From Schistosoma haematobium (taxonomy: Eukaryota > Platyhelminthes > Trematoda > Strigeidida > Schistosomatidae), in NCBI RefSeq assembly GCF_000699445.3, contig NC_067201.1, positions 12,393,501 to 12,457,500 of the forward strand: a stretch of 64,000 bases of DNA, given 5' to 3'. The notes under the pieces are model-generated. The model was not told the origin of the DNA. It saw nothing but the letters and a program-made list of their open reading frames with translations, and did no database searches. A program made the position numbers and the translations under genes. Shown piece after piece: positions 54,785 to 64,000 of this stretch. Within the stretch, counting starts at the first letter, position 1; each line of letters begins with the position of its first letter.

Positions 54785-57295
54785 TGCATCATGTTACACT
54801 CATTTCTCACTAATTGTTCACAAAGATATCCCTGTTAACAAGCATCTGTGTAAAAGAAATCGGTGGTGAATAAGATCACTCGTGAACAGTTAAGTACATC
54901 TGTCGCTGTCCCTGTAAACAAACAAGATTGTGAAGAATATGCGTTAATGGATATTAGTCGTCACTTTCACGTTCTTGCAACATAGCAGACATTGGAATCA
55001 CGATGCGAACTGTGCTAAACACTAAGCCAAATACGAATGAGTCTTGATACTACTCTCTCCAAACCACAGTAGAGATCACAAATATTATCGACGAGATATG
55101 ATCAGTTTCAACCTGTTAGCACTTTGCACCATGGTTCAGTAAAACTAGTTATCAGCGCTACCATGAGTGGTACGATGAATATCTGGAAGTGTAGGTGGTG
55201 GACCAATGTTCAATGTGCTTTCAGCAATGTGAATTCGGATGTAGAGGTATCAAAGTGGTTTGTTGTCAGTGTATACTTGGAGCTTGCTATTATTAGATAA
55301 ATGCATTAATCCAGTGCAGCTCTCTTTCCAAAGCATAGTTGCCTACTATCATCCAGTGATTACAAGTACTCTTCACACACAAGCATATACAGTGACATTT
55401 AACTAGCCGCAATGGTGATTCCCAGGTAAACGTAACCTCTACTTTCATCTACAATATTATGATGCATGTTATTATGCTGTCAGATATAAGTTGTATAAAG
55501 CAGTGTTCGGAATTGGGTTTACTACCAACAGAGGACTGAAATGAAAAGAATGGGAGGTAAATCGTTGAGTAGTCGAAATGCAACCGGATTACAGGAATAG
55601 TGAACTGTGTGTGAATGCTTGCGCAAAGATGCTGTTCACGTGATTCATTAAGTGTATTATTTTCTTGCTTTACTAACGCACTGTGTGATTTGTAATAGAC
55701 AGTAGGTTGATTTCATCCCACAAGTTAACGTTCACTACAGTATTACTGGGATTTCTTGAATGCATTTATTTTTTTTCATTCTGTCTGAAATGTGTCACAT
55801 ATTTCTCTCCAAACTCTCTATTAAGAATAACCTACTGTAAATTAGGATAACTATACTATGTCATGCACACGTTTCTGGTTATCGTTTGTAGCCTATCATA
55901 CTGTATTTCATCATAAGATTAAAATGACGATAATGTACTCACGGAAACAATCAGATTTATTGATCTGTACAAATCACATAAATCATTCCCTTAATCGAAA
56001 CCTTTATATATCGTTAGTCATTAATTTCCGAAACTTGACCTGATGACGATGATATAAATGATATTAATCCTAATTTTTTTGTGATTAACTTCCAGATGAA
56101 CAGTTTCTGTTTATTAATTACATCTTTCAAATATAGCGCAAGCGCTATACTCTGTGCTTGAGACACTTCAACTAGTTATTTCAAAGGTAACTTGATTAGC
56201 CTAAGATATTCATTTAACAGAGTGGGAAAAGTGAAATAGCCACCCGCCTATTTTCATAAGGAACCAACTTTCCTTTATACTCAAAGGGACATCAATGGTT
56301 ACATTTGCATTATCAGTTAGGGTACATCAGTATCCTAAATAGTAAAATATTATATTACAGTAATATTCATTTCACTGTATTCACAATGGAATATCAAATT
56401 TCATTTATTTTTATTACAATAGATCGAGATTTTAAAATGGCTGACATTAAGTAGCTGTAATAGTTTTTCAGTGTGTTAGGGAAGGATATACAGTCTTCCA
56501 TTTTTTCTAAATACTTAAGATTTTAAATCGTTTGTCGAATCATTTAGGGATTCAAAACTTGCATGCATGAAATACCAAATAGTGTATTTCTGTACATTAG
56601 TAGAATTATGGTTTACTATAATATTATTACTGCTCTAACAATAGACCTAATCCTAAAATTGTAGATTTGTTATGATATAACTGCCTAATCTATAAGATCT
56701 TACGTGGAAGTCACACCATCGACTACACCAACTCACTGTATCTTATCAATTACCAATACATGGTGTTAAACAAGGTTAGGCTAGAGAAGGAACAATATAT
56801 TTAATATGAATAGAAGATATAAGGTAACATTCAGAGGGACCACTCCTGCATGGCCGAGCCATGCCATCCGATCAACTCCAATTAATTCCTCCCGCCTTCT
56901 CCAGCGCTAAATATTGAATATCTATTTTCCGAGTTGTCTCGAGTTCAGCTTTGAAGATTGTGTGGTTATGGTCCAATGCCACTACACATTCTCATAAATT
57001 AGATTCATGAATAACGCATATTATGTATCGCCATATAGAAAGAAAAATTAAAACATGTTTCGATTGGTTAAATATTCCAACATAAAACTCTCAAACTCCT
57101 AGCAAAAACTGGTGACTAACTGGCTACTCATAATCTAAAATCCCAATACAATCATTCGTCTATATATCCAACCCTTCACAAAATTAAGCAACGTGTTAGG
57201 TATATAGACCAAGTTATATGGAGTTGATGGCGATGAATTCATCCATAAAAAGAATAGTAATTTTGTATCAAGCATTATTGTTTCTCAACTCCGCA
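54785..57295. other. No gene identified (54785-57295)
   Basis: About 2.5 kb of AT-rich DNA without convincing ORFs, known repeats, or a VAL relic of the type seen behind A, C and E. A perfect 8 bp inverted repeat with a 2 bp loop lies at 56132-56149 (TATAGCGC AA GCGCTATA). Confidence 0.3.
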
Positions 57296-57957
57296 TGGAG
57301 TCCCTCCGCGGGCTACTGCCGGTCCCAAGCCCGGATAAAGAAGGAGGGTTGGGGATGGGGTTAGCGACCCCATCCCATAGAAAACTAACTCGCTAAAAAA
57401 ACGCTAACCAGAAAAAATTATTCAAACCTTTTAAACTCTTCCCTGGGAGTCAGAAGGTATTCATTTAGAAGAGTTATGAAGCCTCATGATGAAAGCCGAA
57501 TTCCTTCGGAAGTTACGAGGCAGATGCCCCTTCTGACAACCAGAGCAACTATTTATTTAAGTACATGGAATGCTTGTACAATGTGGGGGATCGAAAGAGT
57601 CTTCGAAATTGCTGCAGAAATGAGGAGATACAACCTAAAGATGCTTGAGATCAGTGAAACACATTAAACGAAAGTTGGACAACAACGACAAACTTCAGGA
57701 GAGGTTCTGTTATACTCCGGCCATGAAGAAGAAAATGCACCACATACACAAGGAGTTGCATTGATGCTGTCCAAACGAGCACAAAATGCACCTATAGGAT
57801 GGGAATCTCATGGACTAAGGATAATGAAGGCCTCCTTCAAAACAAAGAACGTGAGCATTTCAATGAACATCGCCCAATGCTATGCGCCCACCACCGATTA
57901 CAATGAAGACACTAAAGATCAATTCTACAATAGGCTGCAGTCAATCATCGAGAAGTG
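57296..57957 (+). mobile_element. 5' fragment of an RTE-A-type LINE
   Basis: The 5' UTR (CTGCCGGTCCCAAGCCCGGA and TAACTCGCTAAAAAAACGCT) and the start of the endonuclease (STWNACTMWGIERVFEIAAE, MLEISETH, stop, VALMLSKRAQNAPIGW, MNIAQCYAPTTDYNEDTKDQ) match RTE-A with frameshifts. It ends at about 57957 against the Boudicca-like fragment. Confidence 0.75.
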
Positions 57958-58055
57958 GTCACCGATGGAAGCTCCTCGAGTGGTTTAGTGAGTACGGGGA
58001 ATTTCTCGAATAAAGCGTGGAATTTATCGTCACGCGAGTAAAAAGTGCCGAGGAT

Positions 58056-58499
58056 TCAGTACGCGTTCATGTGGACTTTACAGCCCATGAATTTGCTGTT
58101 CGACGAAGTATCGATTAGCTGCAGCCTACGTGAATCGACAAGCAATTCATAGTGCTGTAGAAAATCGATACCTAGTATGGCTGTGGGAACATCAGCAATG
58201 ATGAACGTCCACAGATACCATCGTCGGTTGCCCAGGTTGACCGCGAGTTGTCGTGTACCGTAGGTAGGAATGACTGAGCCATTCGCAGCGCGTAGTCGAA
58301 GCACTGTGGCTTGTGACTTGCTGCTACCTCGTGGTACGACAGAGACTTGGGCCCCAGTGTCTACTAGGAACCTAGCGTTTGTGCGATAATCGTGCACATA
58401 GAATAAGCGACCAACCTGGGGGGAAGGGCTGGCGAGTACGGCCGCTTTTACTCGCCGGCGCTGGCGTTTCCCGCCTTGTATGAGCATGGTGCTCGACAA
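58056..58499 (-). pseudogene. Boudicca-like aspartic protease region
   Basis: The frame reads RLFYVHDYRTNARFLVDTGA then QVSVVPRGSSKSQATV, RLRAANGSVIPTYGTRQLAV, TFIIADVPTAILGIDFLQHY and ELLVDSRRLQLID. The active Asp is in DTGA. It ends before the RT begins. The layout is the same as the protease at 18660-19520, but this copy is better preserved. Confidence 0.8.
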
Positions 58500-59280
58500 C
58501 GGCGGGCGCCAGACCCGAAGGACCTATGGAACCAGCGCCAACTGTCACTCGCCTCCGAAGCCGCCTTTCGGCGTCGCTTGGAAGATGCCATTTCTGGGCG
58601 AGTGGGGACGGGTTTGCGAGAACTTGAGCGAGCTCGGGGGACGTAGGGTTGGGGTACGTTACAACGGTCTCGAAAACTAAGACGTGTGTGAATACACCCG
58701 TCCCTGTCGCCATGAGCTGAGGAATGACCGGCGTCCATGTCTACTTTAGGACGTGCCGTTGAAGCAACCACATAGCTGTCTCTATTACTAGTCCTCGCTA
58801 AAATTTTGTCTGCTATGAGGGCTACCTGGTTAAGCGGTGAGTCCTCGAACAGTGCCGTCACAGTAGGTTGGATATGAGCTGGTAGTGACTCGAGCCATAA
58901 TTCCTTAACTATTTCCGAGTTAGATGCTGTTGGTCCTGCAAGAGGTTGCAAGCGCGTGAGGTGGTGGCTTGGTTTAGCATCACCCAGGGGGTGACGTGCC
59001 AACAATGTCGGAGAATCGCCTCTTTTAAGCGATCATAAACATTAGGCACATTGGAATTGAGGATGACCTCACGTACAGCAACTAAATGGTCCCCGGGTAG
59101 TGATTCGAGAGCGAAGGCGTACTTTTGCCTTTGGCTCGTAATGCGACGAGTCTCAAACTGAGACCTTAATGCAGCAAACCAAACCTCTGGGTCGTGGGGA
59201 ATGAATGATACAGGTCGAAAGTGGATGGCCTGTACGTCTGAGTCTATTACATTAATACTATTCTTGTCGCTATCCGTCAT
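58448..59280 (-). pseudogene. Boudicca-like gag, frameshifted
   Basis: N-terminal frame (59280-58909): PVSFIPHDPEVWFAALRSQF, ALESLPGDHLVAVREVIL, YDRLKEAILR. After a frameshift near 59000 the second frame (59005-58448) gives IVKELWLESLPAHIQPTV, VALIADKILAR and the clade's Cys-His box (RWFHRSFGSGARRCRAPCSY, with the first Cys changed to Arg). The start Met follows the LTR by about 140 bp. Confidence 0.8.
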
Positions 59281-59418
59281 GTCATGTATATTAAATATTA
59301 AAAGATAATATGAAAATATACGACAGACGTGGATAGATAAACTATAGACTCACCGAATTGGCTTCTTTGGAAGATTTGACCAGAGGTTGAGGCGTGTTCC
59401 AGAACTTGGGTCGCCAAT

Positions 59419-59775
59419 TGTAGCGTGGTGTCGAGTCGAGATTAATTATGAACACCGCTACCAAGAAACACGTGCCAAGTAAATCAGAAGGCGAAGGTTG
59501 AACGTAACCAGATTTATTTGGTTGGCGATCTCGTGGTATTGAACGAAAACCAAGATCGTGCCAAGGAATGGTACAAGTGGAAGCAGGAGAAAGGAGTACG
59601 CGCGAACAGTACCGAAAACCGCGGAACAATGATGGAAGGTAATGGAAGCACAAAATGGCTATAATTAGCACAGCTAAACAAAAGCACATTAAAACAAACA
59701 CCGGTACAGTTGATTATAATAATAATTGTTTTTATTAAACCAGTCGTGTTCTCGTGATAAATGTGAGTCACTACA
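59419..59775 (-). repeat. 5' LTR of the Boudicca-like element
   Basis: 357 bp, plus-strand ends TGTAGCGTGG and TCACTACA. Related solo LTRs are at 47522-47832 and 30725-31040. Confidence 0.8.
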
Positions 59776-60465
59776 AATGCTTCACTAAAAAATTCGGAAT
59801 TACTCAGATAGAAGTTAGAAGATTCAGTCAAATCCATAACGTGATTTAGTACACATCATGACATCAAAACAGATACTAACTTCAGTAATACTTCTAAGAT
59901 CCATTTTGAATGTTTTGTATGCGAAAATCCCTCCATGTATACACTCGTAGTTTGTTCCTATTGATTCCTTTAGTTGTACATTTCGTCAGTCTTTTTGATT
60001 CCATTTGACTTGGTAATATTTGTATTTTATTATAGTTTTTATTTTTCTTACGCCTTCGCTAAGCATCCATTTTTCTTCCTGAACTGCCTTTATGTTGTTT
60101 TACTTGATACTTAGTCTTGGCGGCAGTCATATTGATTTGTTCCTCCTTTTGATTGTGTTGCATGTATTGAATGGAATTGTTCATTTTTAATTGTGAATTG
60201 AAGCACTCATCCAGAATTAGAAATACTCTGTACGTGATCTATCCAGACAGGATAAAACAACATTTATTTGTTGCGATTGGTAATTTTGTCGCATCCGTTA
60301 TCAACTTTTTATTTATTTTAATTCAGATTTGATTAAGTGAACAATTTTTGGTTGAATAGCTGGGTGGTCATATTTGTTAAGGTAATAATGTACACTTAAA
60401 TTTATAATGAATTTCAGAACGTCGTTTTACCCAATCACTTTGCTTTGGTTTCATCCAGGCAAGGG
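59776..60465. other. No gene identified (59776-60465)
   Basis: AT-rich DNA, no convincing ORF or recognised repeat. Confidence 0.3.
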
Positions 60466-60545
60466 TGCGTACTAGAACAAAACGGTCAGCCAGTGCTTCC
60501 AAGTTTTCAGTGATGGCCTAACATTCATGATATCAAACCAAAATC
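60466..60545 (+). mobile_element. SM-alpha SINE fragment
   Basis: CCAGTGCTTCCAAGTTTTCA and the following GATGGCCTAA and TTCATGAT match the 3' half of the better copy at 60836-61025. The tRNA-like part is missing. Confidence 0.6.
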
Positions 60546-60835
60546 AACTATCTCCACAAACTTATATTGATAATTCTGGATAAGTTACAAAAATATACAC
60601 CTAACATATTTGAACTTGATGGTATACTACACATTATTATTTACATCTCAATGTAATTTCATATTATTTATACAGAAATATGAGAACCTCTTACAAATAA
60701 AACCAATAAGTGTTGTTTTTTTCAACACATTTACTTTTCATCATTCAACTGTGGTAATTTCATTAAAGTTAAACCAGTTAAACCATAATGAGATAACAGT
60801 TTCGTGGATTAGTTAAACTTAGACACCGTTGGATA

Positions 60836-61025
60836 CCGGCTCAAGGGTCTAGAGATTAAGCTCTCACGGGCAAGACTGATAGGTCCTGGGTTCGAATCTC
60901 ACGAGGCGGGATCGCAAATGCGCACTGCTGAGGAGTCCCACAATAGAACGAAACGGCTGTCCAGTGCTTCCAAGTTTTCATGGTAGTTTAGGTTCAATTG
61001 ACACATGATCTCGACTATTGAAACT
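60836..61025 (+). mobile_element. SM-alpha-type tRNA-derived SINE
   Basis: The 5' part has a pol III promoter layout: an A-box-like GGCTCAAGGGTC (60847-60858) and a B-box GGTTCGAATCT (about 60889-60899). A hammerhead-like core follows (60928-60954), then CCAGTGCTTCCAAGTTTTCA and TTCAATTGACACATGATCTC. This is the structure known for schistosome SM-alpha retroposons; the B box is not a functional tRNA gene because no tRNA fold continues. Confidence 0.8.
60928..60954 (+). ncRNA. Degenerate hammerhead ribozyme core
   Basis: CTGAGGA (fits the CUGANGA core) at 60928-60934, a short stem II (GTCC ... GAAC, one mismatch), then GAAAC at 60950-60954. Schistosome SM-alpha elements are known to encode hammerheads. 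The stem mismatch suggests weak or no cleavage in this copy. Confidence 0.55.
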
Positions 61026-61039
61026 GTGGTGCGTGCTAC

Positions 61040-61338
61040 TTATATTGATGTAAGTAGTATATCACGCGAGTTGAAACGTAATATCTGGCAGCAGAAGATG
61101 AGGTGAAGATCAAGAAAGGAAGAGCAAGAACACAATGGAATTCGTAAGGAAACGCATGTACAATGGAATGGGAGACAATGGATTAGTGTTTGCAACGGAA
61201 ACAGTCCAGTTTGATATGATGCATTGATATTTTGCAAATTGACGATTGACTTTATTGTATTCAGATTTTATTGAGATAGTCTGTAATTTTCGTGCGAAAT
61301 ACAATTAGTTATCCTCACCCGTGTTCCCCTTCACAACA
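61040..61338 (+). other. Probable LTR end and primer site of a Ty3 element
   Basis: This AT-rich stretch ends CCCCTTCACAACATTTGGTGTCGCTGCC; the TGGTGTCGCTGCC part looks like a primer-binding site just before the gag coding sequence. The LTR start was not located and there is no second LTR. Confidence 0.35.
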
Positions 61339-61735
61339 TTTGGTGTCGCTGCCTCTCCTGAGGGAGAAGATTCCATGGCCGAAGGGATTTGAGGACGGAG
61401 ATGTGCTGAGTTTCCTGAAGGGGTTGGAGGCCGTGGCGGAGCTGGTTGGAGTGAAGGGGCCGAGGGCGAAGTTGGTGGTGCTGGGGACGTTACTGAGAGG
61501 CAGGGCGGAGGCTGTATATGACAGCCTGGACGGTGCTGGCGGGAAGATGACGTGGGAGACAGTCACGGGGTGATTGGTGGCGGAGTTTGACAGCCCAGTG
61601 GACAGAGAGGAGGCCCCGCAGAAGTTCCAGTTGGTGAGGTTGCCGGTCGATGCTGACCCACTGGTGCTGGCTGTGGAGCTCACCAGATTGTTACGCCGTG
61701 CGCTGCCGAGTCTGGATGAGCAGTCGGAGGCACAA
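61339..61735 (+). pseudogene. GC-rich Ty3-type gag fragment
   Basis: Two frames joined by a TGA at 61571-61573 read PWPKGFEDGDVLSFLKGLEA, VKGPRAKLVVLGTLLRGRAE, AVYDSLDGAGGKMTWETV, then after the stop VAEFDSPVDREEAPQKFQLV and VELTRLLRRALPSLDE. The pattern (a capsid-like LLRGRA..AYDSL motif) is that of retroelement gag. It is clearly richer in G and C than its flanks and stops abruptly at about 61735. No knuckle or pol follows. A minus-strand ORF across it is a shadow. Confidence 0.6.
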
Positions 61736-63445
61736 CAAAACTACTATAATATCCACAAGAAATACCCCTTCTGAATTGCTTGCTTTTTTTTTAATCATTT
61801 TTTTACATTCGTTAACTGTATAACATCAACAACATGAATACTGAAGTAATTATTTTTTTTAGAATAAATAGAATATTTCACTGAGGTGTTCTGCCTTATG
61901 CTAGAAGAAACATTAGGACTTTTAAAATAATCCTAGGTTCACTTTATTGTAGGAAAATATCTTACTGAATAAGTTAGTGTTAATAAAGGCCTGTTTAGAG
62001 ACGCAAATGCTTATAATGATGCTTGAGACCACATGATATGAATTTAAGTGGAATGAAAATCGTGCCTGATATTTTCCGATGACAGACTATAATAATACTG
62101 TTGAGGAACTAAATTTCTAGGGTTGAGAAACGACATCCATCAGACTCTTGCTGAGTAGCTGATCGTTTGACCACTCACCTCAGTACCTCAAACTCAGGTT
62201 TCAGTTTTGCATGTGACAGTATATTTTTTATTTAATTTAAAGAAATGGTCATTTGATGCCAGTTAGTAACTGTCAATTTCTCTCCTGAAGTTTGTTGAAT
62301 GAACATTTTTATATTTCTAATATCTTGATAACTTCCCGTGATTAAATGTCGACTAATAGGGTAATATATGCTGTAATCTAATAAACCTATTCACCAACCT
62401 ACATTATGGAAAGGATAACACTAATTCATTTATTTATCGAATTTTCAATTAAATTAGACCTGCAAAAATAAAACGACTTATTTATTATTATCCTGCTATA
62501 CGTAAACATAGGTGAACGCTGAGTTATCCAAATCCATTAAATTACTGAAAATAATGTTTCAAGCGGCTTGGCCCAAATCCTAAATTATTTATAGTGATAT
62601 AAGCTAAATCACATACAATATAGTCCACCACATAGAAAACTTTCACAGTGTCGATATTAAAGTGAAAAGCCAGTCAATAATCATGAACGTGATCGTGAAA
62701 AAAAGCATTTAAATGGTAACGAGAAATAATGGTGACTATTACTGAATCTATTTCTCAACATTTTTCCGAAACCTATTCATAAAGGCATGAGCAATAGGGT
62801 GACTGTTAAAAGAGGGAGAAAAATAGGACGAGTTTGAAAAGATCGCATAAACATTCATTTTCCGAATGAACTACATTCGGCGTTAGAGGAATGAGCTCAA
62901 AATTAAGATCCATTTCATACTGGGAAACTTTATATCCCAAAGTCAAATAGATGTAACAAAACAGACAGGACTGTTATATCCGCGTCGCTTATTCTTACAT
63001 TTAAAAAAAAAACAAGGAACAACTGAAATTCCCATGACGCGAAGTAAAAAAAAACACACCAAGATTGGTACCAATGAAGAGTTGTTAACCCTAAAACACA
63101 ACGACCATAGGGGAAAATATACATTATCTATTGCTTGCATACCCATTTTGATTATTAATTATAATAAAATCATATATATGAGAAATACCCAGAGTTGTAA
63201 TAAATCATAAGCTATATATCCCACTGAGCATATTTCCAATTAATTTAATGCTAGAATATCGCATCTTCAATGAACATCACACTCAAATAGATTAGTGTTA
63301 TAACGAATAAAATATCATACTGGGAAATAAAAACAAATATTACATTAAGTAGTCTCTGGTAGTCGGTATTCAATGTAATCTCTAAACTTCGCATACAGTT
63401 CGTTTTGATAACCGTCACTAGATAACACTTCAATGGTGTATTAAT
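61736..63445. other. No gene identified (61736-63445)
   Basis: About 1.7 kb of AT-rich DNA with homopolymer runs (for example A-runs at 63003-63012) and only short ORFs without motifs. Confidence 0.3.
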
Positions 63446-63865
63446 TAGAAGGCGAATACGAAGTGTTGATTACGTTTATTATTGTACCACAAACAGATAT
63501 TCATATTTACAGGTACGCTAAGCAAGCATGAAAGAGTAGTGCCGAAAAGTCAACCGGCAAGCAAGTGAGCGTGAGAATCGAATGAACGAGTGTGAGAGCG
63601 AGTCAGCGAGATAATCAACATGATTAAGATGTACATATATATACATAGTGAAATGAATGAATCATCGAATCAATTAAGCGACTAATCGTAAGGCTGACAG
63701 AATGAATATATGAGTAGGTAGTAAGCAATGCTCAAGCATAAGCATCTATGCAAGTGTAACAATAATAACGATAAAATAATATAGATAAGCTGTTATTGCA
63801 TGAATGACTCTGTCCGTTAAATAAGTTAACCAAAGGGCTTAACCAAATTAATTGTGAACATACTC
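63446..63865 (-). repeat. Truncated third copy of the 14399-15057 LTR family
   Basis: Shares AAGGCGAATACGAAGTGTTG at its start and CATCGAATCAATTAAGCG, GTAAGCAATGCTCAAGCATA further on with 14399-14860, at roughly 80% similarity. It loses similarity near 63870, before the LTR's TGTAATG end. Confidence 0.7.
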
Positions 63866-64000
63866 AATTACACATGAATTAAAAAAAAGAAAGTTATGTT
63901 AAACAAAAATCACACTGAGTAAAAATATAATTTTGCCTTTTTATCCTGACATACTGGGTACTTTGCAATTTCAATCTGAACAACTCGATTAGACTAACTT
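63866..64000. other. Window end, nothing recognised
   Basis: AT-rich sequence beyond the truncated LTR copy; no feature supported. Confidence 0.3.

Larger units (their letters stand above)
57958..59775 (-). mobile_element. Boudicca-like 5' half: LTR, gag, protease
   Basis: On the minus strand: 5' LTR (59775-59419), a primer-binding-like TGGCGACCCAAG two bases in from the LTR (59417 downward), gag (59280 to about 58448) and protease (58499-58056). RT, integrase and 3' LTR are absent. The primer site resembles the 3' end of a tryptophan tRNA, the primer reported for the CsRn1 group (inference). The coding part is richer in G and C than the flanks. Confidence 0.8.

Noticed and set aside
54568..54810. 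Lys/Glu tail of VAL-D considered as chance low-complexity intron or UTR sequence
   Set aside because: It is in frame with exon 5, follows a valid acceptor, and its end aligns with an in-frame vestige in three paralogues; kept as coding.
60880..60910. tRNA gene suggested by the GGTTCGAATC B box
   Set aside because: No full cloverleaf follows; the boxes belong to the tRNA-derived SM-alpha SINE.
61315..61683. 122-codon minus-strand ORF, Ser/Thr/Pro-rich
   Set aside because: It is the shadow of the GC-rich gag fragment, which has recognisable gag pattern on the plus strand.

Overview
The window is flatworm nuclear DNA, almost certainly from a blood fluke (Schistosoma; species not fixed by the sequence). 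It is AT-rich, has small GT-AG exons, and is packed with schistosome-type retroelements: an SM-alpha tRNA-like SINE with a hammerhead motif, a Boudicca/CsRn1-type Ty3 element with its unusual Cys-His box, RTE- and CR1-clade LINEs, and a Penelope-like element. No bacterial or plasmid features were seen.

The host-gene theme is a cluster of five apparently intact venom allergen-like genes (VAL; SCP/TAPS, CAP superfamily), each with a signal peptide. VAL-A (minus, 1454-2629) and VAL-B (plus, 3202-5986) are head-to-head across a 572 bp promoter. VAL-C (plus, 22214-23389), VAL-E (minus, 33483-34658) and VAL-D (plus, 53412-54712) are dispersed paralogues of VAL-A. All five share one gene structure: five exons, intron phases 0-2-0-2, and in the A-type genes identical sizes for exons 1-4 (165/137/91/101 nt). 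A, C and E each have a tail-to-tail VAL relic downstream. C, D and E share an upstream block that contains the last exon of an unrecognised protein. E looks like a gene-conversion mosaic of A and C. D has a long Lys/Glu-rich tail whose vestige lies in frame behind the stop codon of A, C and E.

Layout: 1-900 CR1-like ORF1 fragment; 905-6080 VAL relic, VAL-A, VAL-B; 6400-10960 badly decayed Boudicca/CsRn1-type element with a small secreted-protein ORF embedded; 11791-15057 a 3.27 kb block repeated almost perfectly at 41014-44279, ending in an LTR; 15058-19853 broken Ty3 element; 19855-20528 inverted copy of the A/B divergent promoter; 20660-23916 CR1-like ORF1 and VAL-C; 23917-32473 CR1-like element interrupted by RTE-A, itself interrupted by RTE-B, with a solo LTR in its RT; 32973-35640 VAL relic, VAL-E and upstream block; 36881-41014 young Ty3 element encoding Gag, protease and integrase but no reverse transcriptase; 44530-46553 VAL relic and second, mosaic copy of that element; 47522-47832 solo LTR; 48133-51498 Penelope-like element bounded by 385 bp inverted repeats; 52335-54780 upstream block and VAL-D; 57296-59775 RTE 5' fragment joined to a Boudicca-like LTR-gag-protease; 60466-61735 SM-alpha SINEs and a GC-rich Ty3 gag fragment; 63446-63865 another LTR copy.

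The picture is of a secreted-effector gene family duplicating, inverting and exchanging sequence in a retroelement-rich locus. All TE polymerase and integrase genes seen are broken or lack a catalytic part, except the integrase region of the 36881-41014 element.
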